From Anoxybacillus ayderensis (lineage in GTDB: Bacteria; Bacillota; Bacilli; Bacillales; Anoxybacillaceae), in contig NZ_JXTG01000001.1 of the NCBI RefSeq assembly GCF_000833605.1, forward strand, positions 263,312 through 327,311: DNA of 64,000 nucleotides, written 5' to 3'. The notes under the pieces are model-generated. The model saw only the letters and a program-made list of their open reading frames with translations. It made no database searches and was not told the DNA's origin. Positions within the stretch are counted from its first letter, which is position 1; the number at the start of each line of letters is the position of its first letter. Shown here in pieces: positions 8,507 to 17,876 of the stretch. The position numbers were made by a program, and so were the translations under genes.

Positions 8507-10741
8507 ATGGGAAAGAAAAATAAGCGTCGCACAAACAAACAAGATCAATGGAAAAAAACATTGCGTTTTGAATTCATCGGATTAACGATGCTAGCATGCA
8601 CAGTCATTGCGATGGCGAACGTCGGAGCTGTCGGGCGTTCACTCGTTTTTGCCACCCGCTTTTTTATGGGAGAGTGGTATATCGTTGCATTATTAGGGGC
8701 GCTTGTTATATCGCTATACGTGATTTGGAAAAGGGCATGGCCTCCGTTTTTTCAACGCGTCCTCGTTGGATTGTACTTGATCGTTCTTTCGTTATTGTTG
8801 TTTAGTCACGAAGCGCTATTTCATATTTTATCAAGAAATGGAAAATTGGTGAATCCGAGCATTATTCAAACGACGTGGGAGTTATTTTGGAAAGATGTGC
8901 GTGGGGAAAACGGGTCTTTTTCTGATTTAGGCGGAGGTATGCTTGGCGCTTTATTGTACACAATTAGCTATTATTTATTTGATCAATTAGGAACAAAATG
9001 GATTGCTTCGCTGTTGATGATACTTGGCGTGTTGCTTTTGACAGGAAAAACGTTACGTGATACAGCAGGAAAAGGAATTGAATGGTTTGTTTCGTTTATG
9101 CGGAAGCAAACGAAAGCGGTTATCGCCGATGTTCGTTCATTTTTCAATCGTCCGAAAAAAGAAAAGCAACAGCAGCCACATATTGAAGTAGTGACAGCGC
9201 TGGAGGAAAAAGAGGAAGAGGAAGACGAAACGATCGTCGTGGAAGGTCCTGTCATTTCCAACTTCAATGAAGGAGCGGAAGAAGAAAAGCCGATCGTATT
9301 TACGCAAACACATGAAACAGATTACGCGTTGCCGCCCATTGATTTGCTTTCTCCTCCGAAGGCAGTTGATCAATCGCGGGAAAAAGAAAGTATTTATGAA
9401 AATGCCCGCAAGCTTGAAAAAACGTTTCAAAGCTTCGGTGTAAAGGCAAAGGTAACGAAAGTGCATATCGGTCCAGCTGTCACAAGATACGAAGTATATC
9501 CAGATGTCGGTGTGAAAGTAAGTAAAATCGTTAGTTTAAGTGACGATTTAGCGCTCGCTCTAGCGGCAAAAGACATTCGCATTGAAGCACCGATTCCCGG
9601 AAAATCAGCGATCGGCATTGAAGTGCCAAATGAAGAAATTGCGATGGTTTCTTTACGCGAAGTATTAGAAGCGAAAGAAGCCGATAAACGAGAGGCGAAA
9701 CTGTTAATCGGACTTGGGCGCGATATATCGGGACAAGCGGTGCTTGCTGAACTAAATAAAATGCCTCATTTACTTGTTGCTGGTGCGACGGGAAGCGGGA
9801 AAAGTGTATGTATTAACGCCATTATCGTTAGCTTGCTTATGCGCACGAAACCGCATGAAGTGAAAATGATGATGATTGATCCGAAAATGGTGGAGTTAAG
9901 TGTATATAACGGCATTCCGCATTTGCTTTCTCCGGTCGTAACCGATCCGAAAAAAGCGTCTCAAGCGTTAAAAAAAGTAGTGAGCGAAATGGAGCGACGA
10001 TATGAGCTCTTTTCGCATACGGGCACGCGCAATATTGAAGGATATAACGAATATATCGATCGTCATAATGAAACAGCAGAAATCAAGCAACCGCTTTTAC
10101 CGTACATTGTCGTCATCGTTGACGAACTAGCCGACTTAATGATGGTTGCTTCAAGCGATGTAGAAGATTCCATCACTCGTCTTGCTCAAATGGCGCGCGC
10201 AGCAGGCATTCATTTAATTATCGCCACGCAGCGTCCATCTGTTGATGTTATTACAGGCGTCATTAAAGCAAACATTCCGTCTCGCATTGCATTTAGCGTA
10301 TCATCACAGACGGACTCCCGAACGATTTTAGACATGGGTGGAGCTGAAAAATTGCTTGGGCGAGGTGACATGCTCTTCTTACCTGTCGGTGCGTCTAAAC
10401 CTGTTCGGGTTCAAGGAGCTTTTGTGTCCGATCAAGAAGTAGAAAATGTCGTACAATATGTCATTTCACAACAAAAAGCACAATACGAAGAAACGATGAT
10501 CGCGCAAGATGATGAACCGACAGAAGCGTTTGATGATGAGTTGTTTGATGAAGCGGTTCAGCTCGTCATTGATATGCAAAGTGCATCTGTTTCGATGTTG
10601 CAGCGACGATTTCGTATCGGTTATAACCGAGCAGCACGTCTAATTGATGCGATGGAAGCTCGCGGCATTGTTGGACCTTATGAAGGAAGTAAACCGCGCG
10701 CTGTGCTCGTATCGTCAAACGATCAAGCAAAAACGTCATGA
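8507..10741 (+). CDS. spoIIIE: DNA translocase SpoIIIE/FtsK
   Basis: This 744-aa septal ATPase pumps the chromosome into the forespore. The N-terminal ~190 residues hold four to five hydrophobic membrane segments, followed by a charged linker rich in E and K. The RecA-like motor starts near residue 300, with Walker [14 protein letters not shown], Walker [16 protein letters not shown] and the [12 protein letters not shown] segment. The C-terminal winged-helix gamma domain ([22 protein letters not shown]) reads the orientation of recognition sequences. ATG 8507 follows GGAG; the open frame upstream overlaps the ylzJ terminator and is not used. Confidence 0.96.
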   Translation: MGKKNKRRTNKQDQWKKTLRFEFIGLTMLACTVIAMANVGAVGRSLVFATRFFMGEWYIVALLGALVISLYVIWKRAWPPFFQRVLVGLYLIVLSLLLFSHEALFHILSRNGKLVNPSIIQTTWELFWKDVRGENGSFSDLGGGMLGALLYTISYYLFDQLGTKWIASLLMILGVLLLTGKTLRDTAGKGIEWFVSFMRKQTKAVIADVRSFFNRPKKEKQQQPHIEVVTALEEKEEEEDETIVVEGPVISNFNEGAEEEKPIVFTQTHETDYALPPIDLLSPPKAVDQSREKESIYENARKLEKTFQSFGVKAKVTKVHIGPAVTRYEVYPDVGVKVSKIVSLSDDLALALAAKDIRIEAPIPGKSAIGIEVPNEEIAMVSLREVLEAKEADKREAKLLIGLGRDISGQAVLAELNKMPHLLVAGATGSGKSVCINAIIVSLLMRTKPHEVKMMMIDPKMVELSVYNGIPHLLSPVVTDPKKASQALKKVVSEMERRYELFSHTGTRNIEGYNEYIDRHNETAEIKQPLLPYIVVIVDELADLMMVASSDVEDSITRLAQMARAAGIHLIIATQRPSVDVITGVIKANIPSRIAFSVSSQTDSRTILDMGGAEKLLGRGDMLFLPVGASKPVRVQGAFVSDQEVENVVQYVISQQKAQYEETMIAQDDEPTEAFDDELFDEAVQLVIDMQSASVSMLQRRFRIGYNRAARLIDAMEARGIVGPYEGSKPRAVLVSSNDQAKTS

Positions 10742-10769
10742 AAGAGGCTGAAAAACAAGCCTCTTTTTT
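10741..10769 (+). terminator. Intrinsic terminator after spoIIIE
   Basis: AAAGAGGCT and AAGCCTCTTT pair around a short loop, with a following T run. Confidence 0.85.
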
Positions 10770-10906
10770 GTATAAATGGGGCATAATAATGATATATTAT
10801 TAAAATCGCTTACATATGATTTCATACGACTTTTTTCGACATTTTTTTTATTCCCTATTTATTTATGAACGAAAAAATGTTATATTATTAATAAGAAATT
10901 TGTCTA

Positions 10907-10922
10907 ACATCAGATGTCTGAT
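10907..10922. promoter_or_regulatory. Overlapping dyads, candidate GntR operator before ymfC
   Basis: ACATCAGATGT and ATCAGATGTCTGAT are overlapping inverted repeats 22-37 bp before the ymfC start. GntR regulators usually bind such short dyads and repress their own gene. The link is inferred from position. Confidence 0.4.
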
Positions 10923-10943
10923 ATCTAAGGTGGGGGATGGTGA

Positions 10944-11669
10944 ATGTCTGTTAAATCTGATCATCGACACTTATATTTACAAGTGATTGATCGTATTAAA
11001 AAAGATATTGAAAAAGGGGTATATAAGGAAAAAGAAAAACTCCCTTCTGAGTTTGAGCTAGCAAGACAGTTAGGAGTAAGTCGAGCGACATTGCGGGAAG
11101 CATTACGCGTATTAGAAGAAGAAAATGTCATCATCCGCCGCCACGGTGTCGGGACGTTCGTTAGTTCCCGCCCGATGTTCACCTCAGGTATTGAACAACT
11201 AAGTAGCGTGACGGAGATGATTCGCCAAGCCGGGCGTAAACCGGGGACGATTTTTTTATCTTCTTCTATTCAAAAACCGACTGAAGATGATATAAAGCGC
11301 TTTCAATGTCATAAAGAGGAAGATTTACTTGTTGTTGAGCGGGTACGAACAGCGAATAATGAGCCGGTCGTTTATTGTATTGATAAAGTTCCGTGTAAAT
11401 ATTTACCTAAAGGAATTGCTTATGAAAATGAGTCGTTATTAGAAATATTACATAATGAAGCGAATCGGTATATCGCGTATGCTGTTACACACATTGAACC
11501 GCTTGGCTATCACGAAAAAGTGTCACCGATTTTACAATGCGAGCCGGAAACAGCGCTTTTAGTTTTAAAGCAAATGCATTTTGACGAAAATGACGAGCCG
11601 ATTTTATACTCAATCGACTACTTCAAATCAGATAAGTTTAGTTTCCACGTGTTAAGAAAACGCGTGTAG
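10944..11669 (+). CDS. ymfC: GntR/HutC-family transcriptional regulator YmfC
   Basis: This 241-aa regulator has an N-terminal winged helix ([31 protein letters not shown]) ending in RRHGVGTFV, then a UTRA ligand-binding domain from about residue 95, the HutC subfamily layout. It follows spoIIIE as in B. subtilis. The ligand is unknown; the next operon imports nucleosides or a similar BMP ligand, so control of that operon is possible but not shown. ATG 10944 follows AAGGTGGGGG at good spacing. A palindrome just upstream may be an autoregulatory site. Confidence 0.9.
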   Translation: MSVKSDHRHLYLQVIDRIKKDIEKGVYKEKEKLPSEFELARQLGVSRATLREALRVLEEENVIIRRHGVGTFVSSRPMFTSGIEQLSSVTEMIRQAGRKPGTIFLSSSIQKPTEDDIKRFQCHKEEDLLVVERVRTANNEPVVYCIDKVPCKYLPKGIAYENESLLEILHNEANRYIAYAVTHIEPLGYHEKVSPILQCEPETALLVLKQMHFDENDEPILYSIDYFKSDKFSFHVLRKRV

Positions 11670-11704
11670 CTTATAAAAGCGCTTATCCTGTTAAGGAGGT
11701 GACG

Positions 11705-11755
11705 TTGGAGGGAGAAGGATATTTTGCATTTCACTTTTTACTAATCCATATTTAA
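11705..11755 (+). other. Possible 16-codon leader ORF with near-perfect Shine-Dalgarno
   Basis: TTAAGGAGGTGA at 11691-11702 is complementary to almost the whole anti-Shine-Dalgarno end of 16S rRNA. It is followed by a TTG codon at 11705 that opens a 16-residue frame ending with TAA at 11753-11755, just before the bmp lipoprotein gene. It could be a leader peptide or a remnant; there is no homology to judge by. Confidence 0.3.
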
Positions 11756-11774
11756 TTTGAGGGGGTAATGATTG

Positions 11775-12848
11775 ATGAAGAAAAAGCGTTTTGGATTGTC
11801 GATGTCTTTATTATTGACTGCCGGTATGCTTCTTGGCGGCTGCGGGCAGGCGAAAGAAGAGCCGAAAAAAGAGGAAGGAAAAGCGTCTGAGTTTAGCGTA
11901 GCGATGGTTACAGACGTTGGTGGAATTGACGATAAGTCGTTCAACCAATCAGCATGGGAAGGATTACAAAAATTTGGTGAAGAAAACGGTTTGAAAAAAG
12001 GAAAAGGTGGCTATGACTACTTACAGTCAAAAGGCGATGCGGATTACGCAACAAACTTAAATAAACTTGTACGTAACGATTTTGACCTCATTTACGGTAT
12101 CGGTTTCTTAATGACAGATGCCATTACAGAAATTGCAGACCAAAAACCGGACAATAAGTTTGCGATCGTCGACAGCGTTGTTGAAAAACCGAATGTCGCA
12201 AGCATTACATTTAAAGAGCATGAAGGTTCATTCCTTGTCGGTGTTGTCGCTGGTTTAATGACAAAAACGAATAAAATCGGTTTCGTTGGCGGTGTTGAAA
12301 TGCCGCTAATTGAAAAATTCGAAAGCGGCTTCATTGCAGGGGTAAAAGCGGTAAACCCAAACGCGACAGTTGAAGTGCAATATGCGGGTGCGTTTGACAA
12401 AGCAGACAAAGGAAAAGCAATTGCTTCAAGCATGTATGCATCTGGTATCGATATTATTTACCACGCGGCCGGTGGAACAGGAAACGGTGTATTTTCTGAA
12501 GCAATTGACTTGAAAAAACAAGATCCGAACAAAGAAATTTGGGTCATTGGTGTTGACCGCGACCAATATGAAGAAGGAAAAGTGCCTGGAACAGATAAAA
12601 GCGTAACATTAACGTCAATGGTAAAACGTGTTGACGTTGCAGTATACGACTTAGCAACAAAAACGAAAAACGGCAACTTCCCTGGCGGTCAAGCTGTGGA
12701 GTACGGCTTAAAAGAAGATGGTGTAGGCATTGCGCCGACATCGAAAAACAACGTCCCTGAAGACGTATTGAAACAAGTGGATGAGTGGAAACAAAAAATT
12801 ATTAACGGCGAAGTGAAAGTACCTACAACTCGTGCTGAATTGAAATAA
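11775..12848 (+). CDS. BMP-family ABC transporter substrate-binding lipoprotein
   Basis: This 357-aa basic-membrane-protein/Med family lipoprotein has a lipobox LLGGCG after a short hydrophobic signal peptide, so it should be anchored by a lipidated cysteine outside the membrane. The mature part shows [23 protein letters not shown] and [10 protein letters not shown], typical of purine-nucleoside receptors (B. subtilis NupN/YufN, T. pallidum PnrA). ATG 11775 lies about 8 nt after GAGGGGGT. With the ATPase and two permeases downstream it forms a complete importer, probably for nucleosides; the ligand is inferred. Confidence 0.9.
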   Translation: MKKKRFGLSMSLLLTAGMLLGGCGQAKEEPKKEEGKASEFSVAMVTDVGGIDDKSFNQSAWEGLQKFGEENGLKKGKGGYDYLQSKGDADYATNLNKLVRNDFDLIYGIGFLMTDAITEIADQKPDNKFAIVDSVVEKPNVASITFKEHEGSFLVGVVAGLMTKTNKIGFVGGVEMPLIEKFESGFIAGVKAVNPNATVEVQYAGAFDKADKGKAIASSMYASGIDIIYHAAGGTGNGVFSEAIDLKKQDPNKEIWVIGVDRDQYEEGKVPGTDKSVTLTSMVKRVDVAVYDLATKTKNGNFPGGQAVEYGLKEDGVGIAPTSKNNVPEDVLKQVDEWKQKIINGEVKVPTTRAELK

Positions 12849-12856
12849 GCAAATGG

Positions 12857-12934
12857 CTGTTCTCCGAAGAGCGCGTTTCTTCGGAGAACCACTAAATGAA
12901 GAGTTGCAACATGTTGCAGCTTTTCATTTAGTGA
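12857..12934 (+). other. Two consecutive stem-loops between bmp lipoprotein and ATPase genes
   Basis: GTTCTCCGAAGA pairs with TTCTTCGGAGAAC, and immediately afterwards CACTAAATGAA pairs with TTCATTTAGTG around an inner GTTGCAAC/TTGCAG stem. Neither ends in a long T run. Such structures commonly stabilise the 3' end of a binding-protein mRNA or give partial termination, so more binding protein is made than transporter. Confidence 0.6.
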
Positions 12935-12967
12935 TTTTAACAAGCTCACATAAGGAGTGGATCACGT

Positions 12968-14497
12968 TTGGAATACGTAATTGAAATGTTAAATATCCGC
13001 AAAGTTTTCGGGAATTTTGTGGCAAACGATAACATTACGTTGCAATTGAAAAAAGGGGAAATTCATGCGCTATTAGGTGAAAACGGCGCAGGAAAATCGA
13101 CGTTAATGAACGTACTATTCGGTTTATATCAGCCGGACGGTGGGGAAATTCGTGTCAAAGGGAAAAAAGTAAATATCGCCAATCCGAACGTCGCCAACGA
13201 CTTAGGGATCGGAATGGTGCATCAACACTTTATGCTCGTTGATACATTTACAGTAACGGAAAACATCATTTTAGGAAGCGAACCGAAAAAAGGTGGACAA
13301 ATCGATATTGAGCGCGCAGAAAAAGAAGTGCGCGAGCTGTCCGAGCGTTACGGTTTGGCAGTTGATCCGAAAGCGAAAATTGCAGACATTTCTGTCGGGA
13401 TGCAGCAACGTGTAGAAATTTTAAAAACGTTATATCGTGGGGCAGATATTTTAATTTTTGACGAACCAACAGCAGTGTTAACGCCACAAGAAATTCAAGA
13501 ACTTATCCAAATTATGAAAGCGCTTGTACGTGAAGGAAAATCGATTATTTTAATTACGCACAAATTAAAAGAAATTATGGAAGTGTGTGATCGTGTTACT
13601 GTCATTCGACGAGGAAAAGGCATCGGCACATTAAACGTATCGGAAACAAACCCAAACGAACTCGCTGCACTCATGGTTGGACGTGAAGTGCATTTCAAAA
13701 CAGAAAAACAACCTCCGAAAGTCGGAAAACCTGTCCTTGAAATTGAAGATTTAGTCGTGAAAGATTCACGTGGCATTACGGCAGTCGACCATTTACATTT
13801 AACTGTCCATGCAGGAGAAATTGTCGGAATCGCAGGGGTGGACGGAAACGGACAGACGGAGTTAATTGAAGCGATCACCGGTTTAATAAAGTCAGAATCG
13901 GGTTCTATTCGTTTAAATGGAAAAGAGATTCGCAATTTAACACCTAGACAAATTACGGAAACGGGTGTAGGCCATATCCCACAAGACCGCCATAAACATG
14001 GTCTTGTGCTAGACTTCCCAATCGGGGAAAACATGGTGCTCCAAACGTATTATAAAGAGCCGTACTCAAAACGCGGCATTTTAAACTTTAAAGCGATTTA
14101 CGATAAAGCACGTCAGCTTATTCAAGAATTTGACGTTCGTACGCCAGACGAATATACGAAAGCGCGGGCTTTATCAGGAGGAAACCAACAAAAAGCGATC
14201 ATCGGCCGCGAAGTAGACCGCGACCCAGATTTACTCATCGCCGCGCAACCGACACGCGGACTTGACGTTGGAGCGATCGAATTCATTCATAAACGTCTCA
14301 TCGAACAGCGCGATAAAGGAAAAGCGGTATTGCTCGTTTCATTCGAATTAGATGAAATTATGAACGTCAGCGATCGCATTGCCGTTATTTATGAAGGAAA
14401 AATTGTAGCTATTGTCGATCCGAAAGAAACGACAGAACAAGAGCTTGGCTTGTTGATGGCAGGAAGCAAACGGAAGGAAGCAGGTGTATCATCATGA
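12968..14497 (+). CDS. BMP-type (nucleoside) ABC transporter, dual ATPase
   Basis: This 509-aa protein has two fused ABC ATPase domains, as in NupO/YufO and RbsA. The first domain has Walker A GENGAGKSTLMN, signature-region DISVGMQQRVEIL and Walker B ILIFDEPTAVLTP. The second domain has a degenerate P-loop (GVDGNGQTELIEAI), signature ALSGGNQQKAIIGRE and the replaced Walker B region LLIAAQPTRGLDVG, a usual asymmetry in this group. The TTG start at 12968 follows AAGGAGTGG. The stop overlaps the next gene by ATGA. Confidence 0.93.
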   Translation: MEYVIEMLNIRKVFGNFVANDNITLQLKKGEIHALLGENGAGKSTLMNVLFGLYQPDGGEIRVKGKKVNIANPNVANDLGIGMVHQHFMLVDTFTVTENIILGSEPKKGGQIDIERAEKEVRELSERYGLAVDPKAKIADISVGMQQRVEILKTLYRGADILIFDEPTAVLTPQEIQELIQIMKALVREGKSIILITHKLKEIMEVCDRVTVIRRGKGIGTLNVSETNPNELAALMVGREVHFKTEKQPPKVGKPVLEIEDLVVKDSRGITAVDHLHLTVHAGEIVGIAGVDGNGQTELIEAITGLIKSESGSIRLNGKEIRNLTPRQITETGVGHIPQDRHKHGLVLDFPIGENMVLQTYYKEPYSKRGILNFKAIYDKARQLIQEFDVRTPDEYTKARALSGGNQQKAIIGREVDRDPDLLIAAQPTRGLDVGAIEFIHKRLIEQRDKGKAVLLVSFELDEIMNVSDRIAVIYEGKIVAIVDPKETTEQELGLLMAGSKRKEAGVSS

Positions 14498-15540
14498 ATG
14501 AAAATCGTTTAACGAACATTCTCGTCCCTGTTTTTGCAGTTATTCTTGGAATTATTGCGGGCGCCATTGTCATGCTTGTCAGTGGTTATGACCCAATTGC
14601 CGGATATTCTGCTTTATTGTATGGGGCTTTTGGTGATCGATATTATATTGGGGAAACGATTCGTCAAGTGACACCATATATTTTAGCGGGGTTAGCGGTT
14701 GCCTTTGCGTTTCGTACAGGGCTATTTAACATCGGTGTAGAAGGGCAACTCATCGTCGGTTGGCTTGCAGCTGTTTGGGTTGGCGTTTCCTTTGAGCTCC
14801 CAAAAGTCATTCATTTGCCGTTAGCAATTGTTGCGGCAGCACTTGCAGGTGCGCTTTGGGGATTTATTCCCGGCTTTTTAAAAGCGCGTTTCCGCGTCCA
14901 TGAAGTCATCGTGACGATTATGATGAACTATATTGCGCTATACGTATCGAATGCGGTCATTCGTTCCGTTTTATCCGATCAAGGTTTTAAATCGGAAAAA
15001 ATTCATCCGTCCGCATCGTTACGTTCAGAATTTTTACAGTCTTTAACTGATTACTCCACGCTTCATTACGGTATTATTATTTCGTTAATTGCGGCCGTTG
15101 TCATGTGGTTCTTGCTTGAAAAAACGACGACAGGATATGAACTTCGTGCCGTCGGTTTTAACCAACATGCCTCTCATTATGCAGGGATGAATGTCAACCG
15201 CAATATTATATTAGCGATGGTCATTTCAGGAGCATTTGCAGGGATTGCTGGTGCGATGGAAGGGCTAGGAACGTTTGAAAACGTCTCGGTCAAAGCTGGA
15301 TTTACTGGAGTCGGATTCGATGGAATTGCGGTTGCCCTCCTTGGTGGAAATAACGCATTCGGAATTATTTTAGCAGCGATCTTATTTGGAGCGTTAAAAG
15401 TCGGAGCGCTTGAAATGCCATCAGCAGCCGACGTGCCGACAGAACTTGTTGACATCGTCATCGCGTTGATTATTTTCTTCGTTGCTTCAAGCTACTTAAT
15501 TCGTCTTGTGCTTACGCGCTTCAAAAAGGAGGGAAAATAA
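14494..15540 (+). CDS. BMP-type ABC transporter permease 1
   Basis: This 348-aa membrane protein of the BPD_transp_2/LivH-like family (YufP/NupP type) has about nine hydrophobic segments. The conserved RTGLFNIGVEGQ motif is near residue 73, EVIVTIMMNYIA near 140 and GAFAGIAGAMEGLG near 245. It overlaps the ATPase gene by 4 bp and ends directly before the second permease. The two permeases are expected to form the heteromeric channel. Confidence 0.93.
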   Translation: MNENRLTNILVPVFAVILGIIAGAIVMLVSGYDPIAGYSALLYGAFGDRYYIGETIRQVTPYILAGLAVAFAFRTGLFNIGVEGQLIVGWLAAVWVGVSFELPKVIHLPLAIVAAALAGALWGFIPGFLKARFRVHEVIVTIMMNYIALYVSNAVIRSVLSDQGFKSEKIHPSASLRSEFLQSLTDYSTLHYGIIISLIAAVVMWFLLEKTTTGYELRAVGFNQHASHYAGMNVNRNIILAMVISGAFAGIAGAMEGLGTFENVSVKAGFTGVGFDGIAVALLGGNNAFGIILAAILFGALKVGALEMPSAADVPTELVDIVIALIIFFVASSYLIRLVLTRFKKEGK

Positions 15541-16494
15541 ATGTTACACATCCTTGAAATTATTATTCCTTCCGCGATTTTCTTTGCGGCACCTCTTATT
15601 TTCACGGCGCTCGGTGGCGTATTTAGCGAACGTTCCGGCGTTGTCAATATCGGATTAGAAGGATTGATGGTTACCGGTGCATTTACCGGTATAGTGTTTA
15701 ACTTAACGTTTGCCGATCAATTTGGTGAATTCACACCATGGCTTGCAATGCTTGTGGCGATGGTTGTTGCTTCGATTTTCTCGCTTATGCATGCGGTTGC
15801 GGCGATTTCACTTCGCGCGGACCAAGTCGTTAGCGGGGTGGCGATCAACTTTTTAGCTTTAGGATTATCGTTGTTCCTTGTGAAAATGTGGTATGGAAAA
15901 GGTCAAACTGACCAAGTGCAAGTCGGTTTCGATAAAATCGATATTCCAATTTTAAGCAAAATTCCGATTCTCGGTCCGATTTTATTTTCAAACGGATATA
16001 TTCCATCTTACTTAGCGATTGTATTAGCATTTGTCGTATGGTACGTCATTTATAAAACGCCGTTTGGCCTTCGTCTTCGTGCTGTTGGAGAACATCCGAT
16101 GGCGGCGGATACGATGGGAATTAACGTCGCAAAAATGCGGTACATCGCAGTGATGTTAAGCGGTGCGCTTGCAGGGATTGGCGGTTCGATTTATGCAACG
16201 ATTATTTCACGCGATTTTAGCCATGCGACAATTTCTGGACAAGGGTTTATGGCGCTTGCGGCGATGATTTTCGGAAAATGGCATCCGCTTGGTGCGATGG
16301 GAGCAGCGCTTTTCTTCGGATTTGCGCAAAGTTTAAGTATCGTTGGACAGGCGATTCCGTTTTTGAAAAACGTACCAACCGTTTACTTGCTCATTTTGCC
16401 GTATGCGTTAACCATTTTAGCGTTAACTGGGTTTATCGGACGTGCAGATGCGCCAAAAGCGCTCGGTACGCCGTACGTAAAAGGAAAACGTTAA
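15541..16494 (+). CDS. BMP-type ABC transporter permease 2
   Basis: This 317-aa permease (YufQ/NupQ type) starts on the base after the previous stop codon, so it is probably translationally coupled. It shows SGVVNIGLEGLMVTGA, the ADQVVSGVAINFLALG segment and GALAGIGGSIYAT, with about nine membrane segments. A strong terminator closes the operon immediately after it. Confidence 0.93.
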   Translation: MLHILEIIIPSAIFFAAPLIFTALGGVFSERSGVVNIGLEGLMVTGAFTGIVFNLTFADQFGEFTPWLAMLVAMVVASIFSLMHAVAAISLRADQVVSGVAINFLALGLSLFLVKMWYGKGQTDQVQVGFDKIDIPILSKIPILGPILFSNGYIPSYLAIVLAFVVWYVIYKTPFGLRLRAVGEHPMAADTMGINVAKMRYIAVMLSGALAGIGGSIYATIISRDFSHATISGQGFMALAAMIFGKWHPLGAMGAALFFGFAQSLSIVGQAIPFLKNVPTVYLLILPYALTILALTGFIGRADAPKALGTPYVKGKR

Positions 16495-16497
16495 TAG

Positions 16498-16532
16498 GGA
16501 AAAGACTTCGGGACAGCCCGAAGTCTTTTTTT
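16498..16532 (+). terminator. Intrinsic terminator of the BMP transporter operon
   Basis: AAAAGACTTCGGG and CCCGAAGTCTTTT pair around a 4-nt loop and are followed by TTTTT. Confidence 0.9.
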
Positions 16533-16575
16533 CACGCTTTTGATCACGCATAATAAAAGCAAGGAGGGGATTTCA

Positions 16576-17778
16576 TTGCATAAATTAGTTGATCAATTAT
16601 TTTTTGAACTGCAACGTCCCGTAACGATTGAATCGCGCGATTTTGAATTGCTTTCATATAGCGGTCATCACGATGAAACGGATGAGGTGCGCATGCGCAC
16701 CATTTTAAGCAAACGAGCATCCGCTCACGTTTTTCATTATTTGCATGAACATGGATGGATGCAAAAAATTGAACAAGCAGACGGAGTCGTTAGCATTCCT
16801 CCACTTCCTGAGATTGATCTTGGCGCACGCGCTGTCGTTTGCTTAAAACATGCTGGGAAAGTATATGGCTATCTTTGGGTACAAGCTGCGTTTCACGATT
16901 TAACAGACGAGCAACGGAGACGGATCGAAGAAGTAGCAAAAGAGGCCGCTCAAATATTACACGAGCAAATGGGAAAAAGATACAAACGGCAAGAAGAAGT
17001 TCATGACCTTTTTCTGCGCTTTATTCAATACCGTGATATGAGCGAACGAGACGTTCAAATGGAACTACAGTTGCTTGGGGTAACGTTTCCTTCACGATTT
17101 GCTGTTGTTGTTTTTTATGTCGAAAATGACAGGAGAAAAGATGACATTCGGCAATATATGACATGGATGACAAAAGCAACACATGCCCCAATCTTTTTTA
17201 TTCATCACAATCATCCGTTTTTGCTTATTGTTGGGAAAACACCGACGCAACGTCCGATCGATATAGTGAACATGATGATCACAAAATTACAACAAGATTT
17301 TCATTGTCGAATCGATCACGATGTTCTCGTTGGCATTGGCAATGAATATAACGGGCTGCAAAAACTGCGCGACAGTTATAAAGAGGCGATGGAAGTGATT
17401 CATTTGAAAAAGCATATGGATGAGCCGTTACCGCATGCTTATTGCGATTTAGGTATTTATCGCATCGTTCCATTCATATACGAACAATACAAACAACGTC
17501 GCTATAAAAACGAAGCGATTATGAAACTAAAAAAGCACGATGAACAACATGGAACCGATTTTTTACATACGCTTCGTACGTACATTCAACACGACTGCAA
17601 TATGAAACAAACAGCCGAAAGTTTATACATTCATCCGAATACATTACATTATCGACTAAAGCGCATGCAGTCGATCACAACTCTTCCGCTGCACGATTTT
17701 GAACAACGAATGATGTTATATATCGATCTCCTTTTATACAAATATAAGGAAAGTGTTGTGGATGAGCAACAAAAATAA
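16576..17778 (+). CDS. putR: PucR/CdaR-family regulator, probable PutR activator of proline genes
   Basis: This 400-aa regulator has the PucR layout: an N-terminal sensory region, a middle GGDEF-like CdaR segment (LVGIGNEYNGLQKLRDSYKEAMEV) and a C-terminal helix-turn-helix (CNMKQTAESLYIHPNTLHYRLKRM). It lies just upstream of putC-putB-putP. In B. subtilis PutR, of the same family, activates put genes when proline is present, so that role is inferred here. TTG 16576 follows AAGGAGGGG at 6 nt; the open frame from 16540 lacks a ribosome site. Confidence 0.8.
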   Translation: MHKLVDQLFFELQRPVTIESRDFELLSYSGHHDETDEVRMRTILSKRASAHVFHYLHEHGWMQKIEQADGVVSIPPLPEIDLGARAVVCLKHAGKVYGYLWVQAAFHDLTDEQRRRIEEVAKEAAQILHEQMGKRYKRQEEVHDLFLRFIQYRDMSERDVQMELQLLGVTFPSRFAVVVFYVENDRRKDDIRQYMTWMTKATHAPIFFIHHNHPFLLIVGKTPTQRPIDIVNMMITKLQQDFHCRIDHDVLVGIGNEYNGLQKLRDSYKEAMEVIHLKKHMDEPLPHAYCDLGIYRIVPFIYEQYKQRRYKNEAIMKLKKHDEQHGTDFLHTLRTYIQHDCNMKQTAESLYIHPNTLHYRLKRMQSITTLPLHDFEQRMMLYIDLLLYKYKESVVDEQQK

Positions 17779-17795
17779 GCAGAAATGATTATATA

Positions 17796-17849
17796 TTGAC
17801 GACAAACAATTTTCAGAAAGTATAAATTATAATGAATCGTAGAATATGT
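17796..17849 (+). promoter_or_regulatory. Candidate promoter of the put operon
   Basis: TTGACG at 17796-17801 is followed after 19 bp by TATAAA at 17821, with a second TATAAT at 17829. The long spacer to the first -10 would fit a promoter that needs an activator such as the PutR-like protein. This is a prediction. Confidence 0.4.
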
Positions 17850-17876
17850 GACAAAATCGTGAAAGGATCGATGCAT

